A DNA stretch of 64,000 nt from Shewanella sp. KX20019 (GTDB taxonomy: Bacteria; Pseudomonadota; Gammaproteobacteria; Enterobacterales; Shewanellaceae): the NCBI RefSeq assembly GCF_016757755.1, contig NZ_CP068437.1, forward strand, positions 3,038,001 to 3,102,000. The letters run 5' to 3'. Under the pieces are notes generated by a model. It saw only the letters and a list, made by a program, of their open reading frames with translations. It was not told where the DNA came from and ran no database searches. Made by a program: the position numbers and the translations under genes. The first letter of the stretch is position 1. Every line of letters begins with the position of its first letter. Below are positions 54,205 through 63,555 of this stretch, piece after piece.

Positions 54205-54687
54205 TCACATCTGCTGATCGACTCTAACGTAACCTTTGAGGTAAACCACTCTAACGTCATCATTGATGTTAAAAATCATCCCTTGATCTAAATCTTGGAT
54301 CACCATGACCTGTTCACCTGTGTCTAAGGTAATCATCATCTCTACTAACTTAAGCTCTTGATAGTATGAGTTGTCACCATAACGGTTACCAATGCCAGCC
54401 CCTAAAAGTGCGCCCAAGACAGTTGCGACATCTTGCCCCGAACCGCCACCGAATTGATGACCAATAACACCACCAATTAATGCACCACCGAATGTCTTCC
54501 AACCGGTATTTTGGTCTTCAACCAACTGTTTCTCCGTAATGTTTCTCACAGAAACCACTTGGCCGAATTCGACTTTTTCAACAGGTACTGCCTGATTACG
54601 ATCATAAGGGGCCGCACTGAGCTGAGGAATGCTCAAAAACAGACTGATAACCGTAAAAACAATAAGATGAGGTTTCAACATATGCAT
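54205..54687 (-). CDS. Glycine-zipper (2TM) envelope protein
   Basis: This 160-residue exported protein has a signal peptide (about residues 1-26, ending SAA). A glycine-zipper membrane segment (about 65-100, GGALIGGVIGHQFGGGSG and GALLGAGIGNRYG) and a beta-rich C-terminal part follow. It resembles the SlyB/YcfJ/17-kDa antigen group but has no lipobox, unlike SlyB. It probably sits in the outer membrane or periplasm; function is unknown. It is divergent from aat, whose start lies only 47 bases away. An ATG at 54681 is an alternative start. Confidence 0.8.
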   Translation of the reverse strand: MHMLKPHLIVFTVISLFLSIPQLSAAPYDRNQAVPVEKVEFGQVVSVRNITEKQLVEDQNTGWKTFGGALIGGVIGHQFGGGSGQDVATVLGALLGAGIGNRYGDNSYYQELKLVEMMITLDTGEQVMVIQDLDQGMIFNINDDVRVVYLKGYVRVDQQM

Positions 54688-54734
54688 TTTTCCGCTAACT
54701 TAAAGGTATGTACATTGCCTAATTTTACTCAATT

Positions 54735-55445
54735 GTGAACTCACTGTCTTATTTAAATCAAGATCAACACGATTTCCCACCACCAGAGCAGGCGTTAAGC
54801 GATCCTAATGGTCTACTAGCGGTTGGTGGAGATCTGCAGCCTCAAAGGCTGTTAAACGCTTACTACAATGGTATTTTCCCTTGGTTTAACCAAGATGATC
54901 CTATTTTGTGGTGGTCTCCCGATCCACGCGCTGTTTTTGTGCCCGGTAATTTAAAAATACCCCGCAGCTTAGTTAAATACCTTAAAAAACAACCATGGAC
55001 TTTTAGCATTAACAAACAGTTTGCAGCTGTTATCAGCGGCTGCGCAGCCCCACGAGCAAAACAAGATGAAACCTGGATTTCAGATGATATCCAGCAGGCT
55101 TATCTTAGCTTGCACCATCAAGGCCATGCTCACTCGGTTGAGGTGTGGGAAGATGACACTCTTATTGGAGGGCTTTATGGCTTAGCTATAGGGCAAGTTT
55201 TTTGCGGCGAATCGATGTTCCATCTTCGCACTAATGCTTCTAAAGCTGCTATGATCTTATTACAGCAACACCTGATACGGTGTGGTTTTAAACTCATTGA
55301 TGCACAAGTCGTTAATCCGCACTTGGACAGCTTGGGCGCAAAATCAATAAAGCGAAAAGACTTTCTCGTACTGCTTAAGCACCTAAGAGATGGCAAGGTT
55401 GCTCCTGACAGCTGGTTAACTGCAGAGGTACTGATTGAACTCTAA
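54735..55445 (+). CDS. aat: Leucyl/phenylalanyl-tRNA--protein transferase
   Basis: This 236-residue enzyme adds Leu or Phe to the N-terminus of proteins that begin with Lys or Arg, marking them for ClpS-ClpAP. The signatures PDPNGLLAVGGDL-like (residues 22-33, LSDPNGLLAVGG), YYNGIFPWF, WWSPDPRAV and GGLYG are intact. It starts at GTG. It is followed by the companion transferase, overlapping it by 11 bases. This is the standard N-end rule pair. Confidence 0.95.
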   Translation: MNSLSYLNQDQHDFPPPEQALSDPNGLLAVGGDLQPQRLLNAYYNGIFPWFNQDDPILWWSPDPRAVFVPGNLKIPRSLVKYLKKQPWTFSINKQFAAVISGCAAPRAKQDETWISDDIQQAYLSLHHQGHAHSVEVWEDDTLIGGLYGLAIGQVFCGESMFHLRTNASKAAMILLQQHLIRCGFKLIDAQVVNPHLDSLGAKSIKRKDFLVLLKHLRDGKVAPDSWLTAEVLIEL

Positions 55446-56160
55446 CTCTAGATCTATCACGGTTGGCAGAACCAAAACCTTTCCTTGTAGCTACCTTGAG
55501 GAGCAACAAGAGCAACTCATGGTATTACAAGAGGATATCATTGATGTCGGCTTGTTTGAGCAGCTACTGGCGTTAGGTTTTCGTCGCAGTAGTAGTATGA
55601 TCTATAAACCACAATGTCCTCACTGCAGCGCGTGTTTACCGATTAGACTTGAAATTGATCAATTTAAACTGTCAAAAAGGCAGAAACGCACCCTAAAAAA
55701 CAATCAAGATTTAAGCTGGAAAATAGTTGACCATAAAACAGACGAGCAATATGCCTTATATGAACGTTATGTTAATACACGTCACCTAGACGGCCCAATG
55801 TACCCTGCCACTCCAGAGCAGTACGATAGCTTTGCCACAGCAAGCTGGACACAGCCTGTATTTATTGAGCTCTCTATCGCAGACAAACTTATTGGGGTTG
55901 CAGTCACAGATGTACTACCGAACAGTCTATCTGCGATTTATAGCTATTTTGATCCCGATGAGCATAAGCGCTCGTTAGGAAGTCTGCTAATATTACTGCA
56001 AACCAAGATAGCTAAGATGATGCAGAAACAGTTTTTGTACTTAGGCTATCAGATTGATGAGTCACGAAAGATGAATTACAAACGAGACTATCGTCCCCAC
56101 CAAATTCTCACGCATTCAGGCTGGGTTACAGAGATTAAGATCAAAAACATAAGCAATTAA
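55435..56160 (+). CDS. bpt: Aspartate/glutamate leucyltransferase Bpt
   Basis: This 241-residue enzyme transfers Leu to proteins beginning with Asp or Glu. It has the Ate/Bpt features: the CPHCSACLPIR cysteine motif (about residues 61-71), a central RHLDGPMYP and a C-terminal YLGYQIDESRKMNYK. It begins with TTG inside the end of aat. The start is judged from the normal N-terminus TVGRTKTFPCSYL that follows. With Aat it directs substrates to ClpS, encoded 3 kb downstream on the other strand. Confidence 0.93.
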   Translation: MNSNSRSITVGRTKTFPCSYLEEQQEQLMVLQEDIIDVGLFEQLLALGFRRSSSMIYKPQCPHCSACLPIRLEIDQFKLSKRQKRTLKNNQDLSWKIVDHKTDEQYALYERYVNTRHLDGPMYPATPEQYDSFATASWTQPVFIELSIADKLIGVAVTDVLPNSLSAIYSYFDPDEHKRSLGSLLILLQTKIAKMMQKQFLYLGYQIDESRKMNYKRDYRPHQILTHSGWVTEIKIKNISN

Positions 56161-56273
56161 CTTATAACGACGCTACAGCCGTGATTCACTCAACCTTTTC
56201 TTTACAGCGACGTGAATTTGCGGCATGATACGCCCGTTTTTAATATTTGAAGGCTAAACAGGATAACTGATTA

Positions 56274-56492
56274 ATGGCGAAAGAAGACAACATTGAAATG
56301 CAAGGCACAATCCTTGAAACCTTGCCAAATACAATGTTTCGTGTAGAACTTGAAAATGGTCATGTCGTAACGGCACACATTTCAGGAAAAATGCGTAAAA
56401 ACTATATCCGTATTCTTACGGGTGACAAGGTAACGGTTCAACTGACCCCTTACGATTTGAGCAAAGGACGCATCGTCTTCCGTTCACGCTAA
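56274..56492 (+). CDS. infA: Translation initiation factor IF-1
   Basis: This 72-residue OB-fold protein matches IF-1 almost residue for residue: MAKEDNIEMQGTILETLPN, FRVELENGHVVTAHISGKMR and the final RIVFRSR. It binds the A site of the 30S subunit in initiation. The aat-bpt-infA-clpA order is usual in Shewanella/Vibrio-type genomes. A terminator follows. Confidence 0.98.
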   Translation: MAKEDNIEMQGTILETLPNTMFRVELENGHVVTAHISGKMRKNYIRILTGDKVTVQLTPYDLSKGRIVFRSR

Positions 56493-56518
56493 GTTATTAT
56501 TAGCCTATAACGTATTTA

Positions 56519-56544
56519 AAAAAGCCGGCTATCGCCGGCTTTTT
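56519..56544 (+). terminator. Terminator of infA
   Basis: AAAAGCCGGC-TATC-GCCGGCTTTT stem with T run, 27 bases after the infA stop codon. Confidence 0.9.
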
Positions 56545-56627
56545 ATTCTCTGTAATTCAATGAACTGTTGACTAGGATCTTCACTCTCCAGAGAGCGGAG
56601 CCAAGTGATGACTCCACTCAACGGTGT

Positions 56628-58886
56628 TTAGTGCACGGCTTGTTCCTGTGATTCAACCTTAATCACTATCTCATCGCCTTTTGCATCAACAGTGGCAACA
56701 CCACCTTTTTCAAGATCACCAAAAAGAATCGCATCAGCAAGTGGGCGTTTAATTAAATCCGTCACGACTCGTGCCATAGGTCTTGCTCCCATAGACTTAT
56801 CGTAACCCTTCTCGGCTAATAAGGTTCTTGCCTCATCAGTGACATTGAGCATCACTGACTTATCGTCCAGCTGAGCTTGCAACTCAACTAAGAACTTATC
56901 TACGACCTTTGCAATCACGGTCATATCAAGGTGATTAAACCAGATAATCGAATCTAAACGGTTACGGAATTCAGGTGAGAACACCTTGTTAATTTCCGAT
57001 AACGCATCTTGAGTATGATCTTGCTGCTTAAAGCCTATCGATTTACGAACGGTTTCCTGTACTCCCGCATTGGTAGTCATCACGACAGTGACATGTCTAA
57101 AGTCAGCTTTGCGGCCGTTATTATCTGTCAAGGTACCGTGATCCATCACTTGCAGCAGCAAGTTATAGACGTCTGGATGGGCTTTTTCAATCTCATCAAG
57201 TAGCACTACGCAGTGCGGATTCTTAATCACGGCATCGGTTAATAGACCACCTTGATCGTAACCAACATACCCAGGAGGTGCACCAATAAGACGAGACACA
57301 GTGTGACTCTCCATGTACTCAGACATATCGAATCGAACTAGGTTAAGCCCAAGGCATTTTGCCAACTGGCTAGTGACCTCGGTTTTACCAACACCGGTGG
57401 GACCGGCAAACAAGAAACTACCAACAGGTTTATTCTCACCGCCTAAACCGCTACGAGATAAGCGAATAGCCGAGCTAAGCCCCTCAATAGCGATATCTTG
57501 ACCAAACACCACCATCTTAAGGTTGCGCTCAAGGTTCTTAAGCATATCCTTATCAGAGCTCGATACCGACTTCTCAGGTATCCGAGCCATTTTTGCGATA
57601 ATGGTTTCAATTTCACTTTGACCGATGGTCTTTTTACGCTTATTTGCAGGTAGCATCGCCATACGAGCGCCTGCTTCATCGATGACATCGATGGCTTTGT
57701 CAGGTAGATGTCTATCGTTAATGTGCTTATCAGACAGTTTGGCAGCAATGCTCAATGCTGCCATCGTGTAGCGCACATTATGATATTTTTCATAGGTTGA
57801 CTTTAGCCCTTGAAGGATTTTAGTCGTCTCAGCAACAGAAGGCTCGTTGATATCAACTTTCTGGAAACGACGCGCCAATGCGCGGTCCTTCTCAAAAATG
57901 CTTTGATATTCTTGGAACGTTGTTGAGCCCATGCACCTTAAATTACCACTTGAAAGCAGTGGTTTAAGTAAGTTTGATGCGTCCATTACGCCGCCAGAGG
58001 CTGAGCCTGCGCCGATAATAGTATGGATTTCATCGATAAATAAAATGGCATGCTCATCATTAGCCAGTTCTTTGAGCAAACCTTTAAAGCGTTTCTCAAA
58101 ATCTCCCCGATACTTGGTACCCGCAAGCAATGCGCCTAAGTCAAGCGAGTAAACAGTCGCTTCGCTCATTATTTCAGGCACTTCTTCTTTTACGATTCGA
58201 TATGCTAACCCTTCTGCTATCGCTGTTTTACCGACGCCAGCTTCACCAACTAATAATGGGTTATTCTTACGACGGCGACACAAGGTTTGAATAGAACGCT
58301 CAATCTCTTCACCTCGACCAATCAATGGGTCGATTTCACCTTTTCTAGCTAATTCATTCAAGTTAGAGGTAAATTGCGACAAAATGCTGCGCTCTTCTTC
58401 AGTCTCCGTTTGATCCTCAATACGATTGGGTTCTGCATCGGTTTCAACATCATTCTTTGAAAAACCGTGTGAAATGAAATTAACCACATCAAGACGGTTA
58501 ACATCACCAGAGCGCAATAAATAAACAGCTTGAGATTCTTGTTCGCTAAAAATGGCCACTAAAACATTGGCGCCAGTGACTTCGTTTCGCCCGGATGACT
58601 GGACATGGAAAACTGCTCGTTGCAAAACGCGCTGAAAACCGAGCGTGGGCTGAGTCTCTTTCTCTTCTTCAGGATCGGAAATGATAGGCGTGGTTTGTTG
58701 AATAAAACTCGAAACTTCATCTCTAAGTTTATCAAGGTTTGCTCCGCAAGCAACTAGCGCCTCTTGTGCGGCCGGGTTATCGATTAACGCCAACAATAGA
58801 TGCTCAACCGTCATATATTCATGACGTGCATCTCTGGCTTGCTGAAAAGCCAGGTTTAAGGTGACTTCAAGATCTTTATTTAGCAT
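56628..58886 (-). CDS. clpA: ATP-dependent Clp protease ATPase subunit ClpA
   Basis: This unfoldase is about 752 residues long. It has an N-terminal Clp repeat domain (about residues 1-145) that receives ClpS and two AAA+ modules with Walker A VGEAGVGKTAIAEG and AGPTGVGKTEVTSQ. A C-terminal end that docks ClpP follows. It delivers proteins, including N-end rule substrates, to ClpP. The frame can be extended four codons to a TTG at 58898. The ATG at 58886 (MLNKDLEVTLN) is the usual start and has a GGGGGTG ribosome-binding site. Downstream of clpS, in the same operon. Confidence 0.95.
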   Translation of the reverse strand: MLNKDLEVTLNLAFQQARDARHEYMTVEHLLLALIDNPAAQEALVACGANLDKLRDEVSSFIQQTTPIISDPEEEKETQPTLGFQRVLQRAVFHVQSSGRNEVTGANVLVAIFSEQESQAVYLLRSGDVNRLDVVNFISHGFSKNDVETDAEPNRIEDQTETEEERSILSQFTSNLNELARKGEIDPLIGRGEEIERSIQTLCRRRKNNPLLVGEAGVGKTAIAEGLAYRIVKEEVPEIMSEATVYSLDLGALLAGTKYRGDFEKRFKGLLKELANDEHAILFIDEIHTIIGAGSASGGVMDASNLLKPLLSSGNLRCMGSTTFQEYQSIFEKDRALARRFQKVDINEPSVAETTKILQGLKSTYEKYHNVRYTMAALSIAAKLSDKHINDRHLPDKAIDVIDEAGARMAMLPANKRKKTIGQSEIETIIAKMARIPEKSVSSSDKDMLKNLERNLKMVVFGQDIAIEGLSSAIRLSRSGLGGENKPVGSFLFAGPTGVGKTEVTSQLAKCLGLNLVRFDMSEYMESHTVSRLIGAPPGYVGYDQGGLLTDAVIKNPHCVVLLDEIEKAHPDVYNLLLQVMDHGTLTDNNGRKADFRHVTVVMTTNAGVQETVRKSIGFKQQDHTQDALSEINKVFSPEFRNRLDSIIWFNHLDMTVIAKVVDKFLVELQAQLDDKSVMLNVTDEARTLLAEKGYDKSMGARPMARVVTDLIKRPLADAILFGDLEKGGVATVDAKGDEIVIKVESQEQAVH

Positions 58887-58922
58887 AAGCACCCCCAAAA
58901 ATTAACAACAGATTCAACCAAA

Positions 58923-59231
58923 TTAGGCCTCCTCTAATGAACACAGTAACGGATGTTGGTTTTGTCTTGCAAACTGATTTACCTGAGCAACCTTAGTTTC
59001 TGCAATACCGAAAGGGAAAACACCACAAATCCCCTTTCCTTGATGATGAATCGCCAGCATGATTTCAGTGGCTTGTGCTTCATCCTTTCTAAAAAATAGC
59101 TGTAAAATCTCAATAACGAAGTCCATTGGAGTGTAATCATCGTTATTTAAAATAACTTTATACATAGAAGGTTGTTTTAGTTCTGATTCAACACTCTCTT
59201 CTACGTGTTCAACGTTTTCTGTTCTGCTCAT
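58923..59231 (-). CDS. clpS: Clp protease adaptor ClpS
   Basis: This 102-residue adaptor recognises destabilising N-terminal residues and hands them to ClpA. The N-degron pocket motif VILNNDDYTPMDFV (about residues 27-40) and the AIHHQGKGICGVF motif (about 60-72) are complete. The acidic N-terminus is longer than in some relatives. It is cotranscribed with clpA and divergent from cspD. Confidence 0.95.
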   Translation of the reverse strand: MSRTENVEHVEESVESELKQPSMYKVILNNDDYTPMDFVIEILQLFFRKDEAQATEIMLAIHHQGKGICGVFPFGIAETKVAQVNQFARQNQHPLLCSLEEA

Positions 59232-59469
59232 GTTTCAATACTAGCCTCTAGTCTTGGCTTGTTCCAATTGATTATCGAACTCAATCTATTTAATACCACA
59301 AATCATACCAAATAGTATGTGCAACTTTGTACGGATTATGTTGCCTATTTGTTAATTTTATCTTGACAACTCACTTTTCTGCTTTCATTCTGTTCAGTAC
59401 GCGAGGATCTTCCTCGCTGATAAGTTTTACTATCTTACTGGGAAGTGAACAACAGAAGGAAGTGGAAGT

Positions 59470-59676
59470 ATGGCAAGCGGAACTGTTAAATGGTTCAACA
59501 ACGCCAAAGGATTCGGGTTTATTTGCCCTGATGCTGGCGGTGAAGACGTTTTTGCACACTATTCTACCATCGAAATGGAAGGCTATCGAACTCTAAAAGC
59601 AGGCCAACCCGTCAGTTTCGAAGTGGAAGCAGGTCCAAAAGGTATGCACGCGTCGGCAATATCGACAACTAACTAG
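59470..59676 (+). CDS. cspD: Cold-shock-domain protein CspD
   Basis: This 68-residue single-domain protein has the RNP motifs KWFNNAKGFGFI (about residues 6-17) and EDVFAHYSTI (about 25-34), as in CspD, a nucleic-acid-binding inhibitor of replication produced in stationary phase. The NAKGF and STI residues distinguish CspD from CspA. It lies beside clpS, as in most gammaproteobacteria. Confidence 0.95.
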   Translation: MASGTVKWFNNAKGFGFICPDAGGEDVFAHYSTIEMEGYRTLKAGQPVSFEVEAGPKGMHASAISTTN

Positions 59677-59695
59677 TTTAGTATGTGATTGAAAT

Positions 59696-59729
59696 AAAAA
59701 AGCAGAGTAGCTATCTACTCTGCTTTTTT
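59696..59729 (+). terminator. Terminator of cspD
   Basis: AAAAAAGCAGAGTAG-CTAT-CTACTCTGCTTTTTT is a perfect 15-bp stem, 19 bases after the cspD stop codon. Confidence 0.92.
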
Positions 59730-59739
59730 CTTGCTGATA

Positions 59740-59766
59740 AAAAGGCCTGTGCAATACAGGCCTTTT
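59740..59766 (-). terminator. Terminator of icd
   Basis: AAAAGGCCTGT-GCAAT-ACAGGCCTTTT, read on the minus strand, ends in a T run right after the icd stop codon. It stands back to back with the cspD terminator. Confidence 0.85.
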
Positions 59767-59771
59767 ATCAT

Positions 59772-61997
59772 TTAGCCATTAACAATTGCGTTCAATGTCG
59801 CACTTGGACGCATTGCAGCTGCAGCTTTGGCAGCATCAAGACGGTAGTATCCACCTAAATCAACTGCTGGACCTTGCGCACTATTCAACTCTGCAACGAT
59901 TTTATCTTCATTACGAGTCAAATCTTCAGCAAATTGAGCAAACTGCGCTTGTAGCTCGCTATCTTGTGTTTGCGCGGTTACCGCTTGTGCCCAGTACATA
60001 GCAAGATAGAAATGGCTACCGCGATTATCAAGTTCGCCAACACGACGTGATGGTGACTTGTTGGTATCAAGGAACTGACCAATGGCCAAGTCTAGTGTAT
60101 CCGCTAACACCTGTGCTTTAGCATTGTTGGTTGTTTGGCTTAGATGCTCTAATGATGCACCTAACGCTAAAAACTCACCTAATGAATCCCAGCGAAGGTG
60201 ACCTTCTTTCTCTACCTGTTGAACATGTTTAGGAGCACTACCACCCGCGCCAGTTTCAAACAGTCCACCACCATTCATCAGTGGTACGATTGACAGCATT
60301 TTGGCACTGGTACCAAGCTCTAAAATCGGAAACAGATCAGTGAGGTAATCACGTAGAACGTTACCCGTTACTGAGATGGTATCTTTTCCAGCTTTAACAC
60401 GCTCAAGCGTATAACGCGTTGCTTCCACTGGCGACATGATGTGCAGTTCAAGATCATTGGTGTCGTGATCTTTAAGATACAGCTCAACCTTTTTAATGAT
60501 CTCTGTATCATGAGCACGAGCAGCATCTAACCAAAATATTGCAGGAGTCGCTGACAAACGTGAACGGTTAACCGCAAGTTTTACCCAGTCACGGATTGGC
60601 GCGTCTTTAACCTGACACATTCTGAAAATATCACCCACTTCAACCTCGTGTGACATTAGCACTACGCCATCTTGATCAACGACATTGACAGTGCCAGCAT
60701 CAGTAACTTCAAATGTTTTATCGTGGCTACCGTACTCTTCGGCTTTTTGAGCCATCAGACCAACGTTAGGTACGCTACCCATAGTGCTAGGGTTAAATGC
60801 ACCGTTATTGATACAAAAATCAATAGTTTCTTGATAAACACCGGCATAACAACGATCAGGGATCATTGCTTTCATGTCTTTTAGCTGACCATCAGGACCC
60901 CACATCTTACCCGAGGTACGAATAGCGGCTGGCATTGACGCATCAATAATCACATCACTTGGTACATGTAAATTAGTGATGCCTTTGTCTGAATCAACCA
61001 TCGCCAATTCAGCGCTGCTAGCGTAAACCGCTGCGATATCAGCTTCGATAGCCGCTTTTTGTTCAGCAGGTAAATTTGCAATCTTGGCATACACGTCACC
61101 AACACCGTTGTTTACATCAACACCAAGTTCTTCAAATAACTGACCGTGCTTGGCAAATACATCTTTGTAGTAAACTTTAACCGCATGACCGAAAAGAATC
61201 GGATCCGATATTTTCATCATGGTGGCTTTCAAATGCAGTGATAATAAAACATCCTGCTCTTTCGCTTGCTTAGCTTCGTGCTCGTAAAAACTCACTAAAG
61301 CCGCTTTGCTCATAACTGCAGAGTCAATCACTTCACCGGCTTGTAGTGCGATAGCATTGCGTAATACCTGCTCAGAACCATCAGTTTTGTTTAATACAAT
61401 TGAAACACTACCCGCGGCTACAACCGTGACTGATTTTTCACTACCATAAAAATCACCTTCACTCATGTGAGCAACGTGAGACTTTGAATCTGTAGACCAT
61501 TTGCCCATTGAGTGTGGATTTTTCTGGGCAAACTTCTTCACTGAGCCTGGTGCACGACGATCTGAATTTCCTTCGCGCAATACCGGGTTTACCGCACTGC
61601 CTTTAATTCTGTCGTAACGCGCTTGGATATCTTTTTCAATATCATTTGCAGGCTCATCCGGGTAGCTAGGGATGTCATACCCTTTATTCTGCAGTTCCAA
61701 AATACACGCTTTAAGCTGCGGAACTGATGCGCTGATATTAGGTAACTTAATGATATTAGCTTCAGGCGTTTTAGCCAACTCGCCAAGTTCAGCCAGTGCA
61801 TCACCGATTTTTTGCACAGCGGTTAAGTTTTCAGGGAAAACAGCGATGATGCGGCCAGAGAGTGAAATATCACGCGTCTCAACGTCAACACCTGCACTTT
61901 GAGTGAATTTCTGAATAATAGGTAACAAAGAAAGAGTTGCCAGTGCTGGAGCTTCGTCAGTTTCGGTATAGATGATCGTTGATGATTTATCGTTCAT
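59772..61997 (-). CDS. icd: NADP-dependent isocitrate dehydrogenase, monomeric type
   Basis: This 741-residue enzyme oxidises isocitrate to 2-oxoglutarate in the citric acid cycle. It is the large monomeric class (as in Azotobacter and Vibrio), unrelated in length to the dimeric Escherichia coli enzyme. Family motifs include SSTIIYTETDEAPALAT at the N-terminus, GNSDRRAPGSVKKFA (about residue 145), MIPDRCYAG and RVGELDNRGSHFYLA. It is a single gene. Confidence 0.96.
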   Translation of the reverse strand: MNDKSSTIIYTETDEAPALATLSLLPIIQKFTQSAGVDVETRDISLSGRIIAVFPENLTAVQKIGDALAELGELAKTPEANIIKLPNISASVPQLKACILELQNKGYDIPSYPDEPANDIEKDIQARYDRIKGSAVNPVLREGNSDRRAPGSVKKFAQKNPHSMGKWSTDSKSHVAHMSEGDFYGSEKSVTVVAAGSVSIVLNKTDGSEQVLRNAIALQAGEVIDSAVMSKAALVSFYEHEAKQAKEQDVLLSLHLKATMMKISDPILFGHAVKVYYKDVFAKHGQLFEELGVDVNNGVGDVYAKIANLPAEQKAAIEADIAAVYASSAELAMVDSDKGITNLHVPSDVIIDASMPAAIRTSGKMWGPDGQLKDMKAMIPDRCYAGVYQETIDFCINNGAFNPSTMGSVPNVGLMAQKAEEYGSHDKTFEVTDAGTVNVVDQDGVVLMSHEVEVGDIFRMCQVKDAPIRDWVKLAVNRSRLSATPAIFWLDAARAHDTEIIKKVELYLKDHDTNDLELHIMSPVEATRYTLERVKAGKDTISVTGNVLRDYLTDLFPILELGTSAKMLSIVPLMNGGGLFETGAGGSAPKHVQQVEKEGHLRWDSLGEFLALGASLEHLSQTTNNAKAQVLADTLDLAIGQFLDTNKSPSRRVGELDNRGSHFYLAMYWAQAVTAQTQDSELQAQFAQFAEDLTRNEDKIVAELNSAQGPAVDLGGYYRLDAAKAAAAMRPSATLNAIVNG

Positions 61998-62294
61998 TTT
62001 TCGTCCTACATTATTTTAAATTTAAGATTTTTATAATAATTATGTCTATTTTTATGATGAAAAGGTAAAAAATTCAGTCACTTTCGATACTTATCGTCAC
62101 TCACGCTGTGCGATAACTTGTTATTTTGCTCACCGCCTCGCTCTCAATTGAGGTCTCATAAACTCGCGAATTTAGTTGCGGATCACACTTTTATGGCCGA
62201 CATCATAAAACATTCCGCGCAAGATTCAAATTCCACTAATGGCGTATGAGCAGTACAATAGGATAATTAGCCCCTTTTTAAAAAGTGAATTCGT

Positions 62295-62966
62295 GTGACT
62301 CAGCCATTTTCAAAGAAAAAACCGCAAAAGAAACCCACTAGACCCAATGGCTTCGCCACAAAGTCGGTGAACAAGCCCTACCGTCAATCGAATAAACCTA
62401 AAGGAGTTCAAAACCCTATCATTGTATTGTTTAACAAACCCTTTGATGTACTTTGTCAGTTTACTGATGAACAAGGGCGTAAAACCCTAAAAGATTTTAT
62501 TCCAATTGCTGATGTATATGCAGCGGGACGTCTTGATAGAGATAGTGAAGGTCTATTGCTGCTCACTAATGACGGTAAATTGCAGGCTCAAATTACTGAG
62601 CCAAAAAAGAAAACCTTTAAAACATACTGGGTTCAGGTTGAAGGCGCACCGACAGAAGTAGATCTTGATAAACTGCGTAAAGGCGTTGAGCTAAAAGACG
62701 GCCTAACTTTACCCGCTAACATTAGTATTATGGACAAGCCTGCAGTATGGCCACGAATACCCGCGATTAGGGAGCGCGCCAACATTCCAACAACTTGGCT
62801 AAAAATTGAGATCTGTGAGGGAAGAAATCGTCAAGTCAGACGAATGACCGCCAATATCGGTTTCCCGACGTTAAGATTGATCCGCTATAAAATAGGCCAA
62901 TGGAGTCTAGATGATTTACCTAATGGCCAGTACCGTCAACTGGATATGAGCGGCAAGAATGCCTAA
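62295..62966 (+). CDS. rluE: 23S rRNA pseudouridine synthase RluE
   Basis: This 223-residue RsuA-family enzyme makes pseudouridine 2457 of 23S rRNA. The catalytic motif GRLDRDSEGLLLLTNDG carries the nucleophilic Asp (about residue 81), and CEGRNRQVRRM is intact. The N-terminal extension is Lys/Pro-rich and basic, probably for RNA binding. It starts with GTG and its last codons overlap nudJ by 8 bases. Confidence 0.93.
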   Translation: MTQPFSKKKPQKKPTRPNGFATKSVNKPYRQSNKPKGVQNPIIVLFNKPFDVLCQFTDEQGRKTLKDFIPIADVYAAGRLDRDSEGLLLLTNDGKLQAQITEPKKKTFKTYWVQVEGAPTEVDLDKLRKGVELKDGLTLPANISIMDKPAVWPRIPAIRERANIPTTWLKIEICEGRNRQVRRMTANIGFPTLRLIRYKIGQWSLDDLPNGQYRQLDMSGKNA

Positions 62967-63411
62967 TAGGTATAAACCCAACACAACTGTAGCCTGTGTG
63001 ATTGAAGCAAACGGTAAATATTTGTTGGTCGAAGAACTGATTGATGGCGAAATTAAATATAACCAACCCGCTGGCCACCTAGAGCCGAAGGAGTCGATTA
63101 TCGATGCCTGTATTCGCGAAATTAAAGAGGAGACGGGTCTTGATATAAAACCCGAAGGACTGGTGGCGATATACCAATATACGGCAACAGAACAGCTTGC
63201 GTTTGTTCGTTATACCTTTTATGCAGCGCTTAATAAATGTGTCTCTTCAACGCCTTTAGACCCTGCTATCTGCAGCACTAGATGGCTCACATTTCCTGAG
63301 ATAACCGCACTAAAACCTAAGCTACGAAGCCCGCTAGTGCTTAAATGTATTGAAGATTATCTAAACAATAAACACTATCCGCTGGATTTACTAAATGATC
63401 AATTGCTTTGA
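62959..63411 (+). CDS. nudJ: Nudix phosphatase NudJ
   Basis: This 150-residue hydrolase has a perfect Nudix box from about residue 37 (GHLEPKESIIDACIREIKEE, then TGL). NudJ removes phosphate from thiamine precursors (HMP-PP) and nucleoside di/triphosphates. Location between rluE and mnmA supports the assignment over other Nudix groups. It overlaps rluE and is followed by mnmA after 144 bases. Confidence 0.93.
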   Translation: MPNRYKPNTTVACVIEANGKYLLVEELIDGEIKYNQPAGHLEPKESIIDACIREIKEETGLDIKPEGLVAIYQYTATEQLAFVRYTFYAALNKCVSSTPLDPAICSTRWLTFPEITALKPKLRSPLVLKCIEDYLNNKHYPLDLLNDQLL

Positions 63412-63555
63412 TAGCTCAGTCACCTAATGCGTGATAGAATACGCCCCCGCAGAAAGCGGCTGATTTAGGCCTCCCTTGTAATTAGATTTTTTACCCATAT
63501 ATTTAGCTAATACATGGCTGCGACACTCGTCAAACACAAAGGTTTTTTAGAATTT

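Noticed and set aside
57009..58152. Plus-strand frames opposite clpA
   Set aside because: They are antisense to a strongly conserved ATPase and have no supporting signals.
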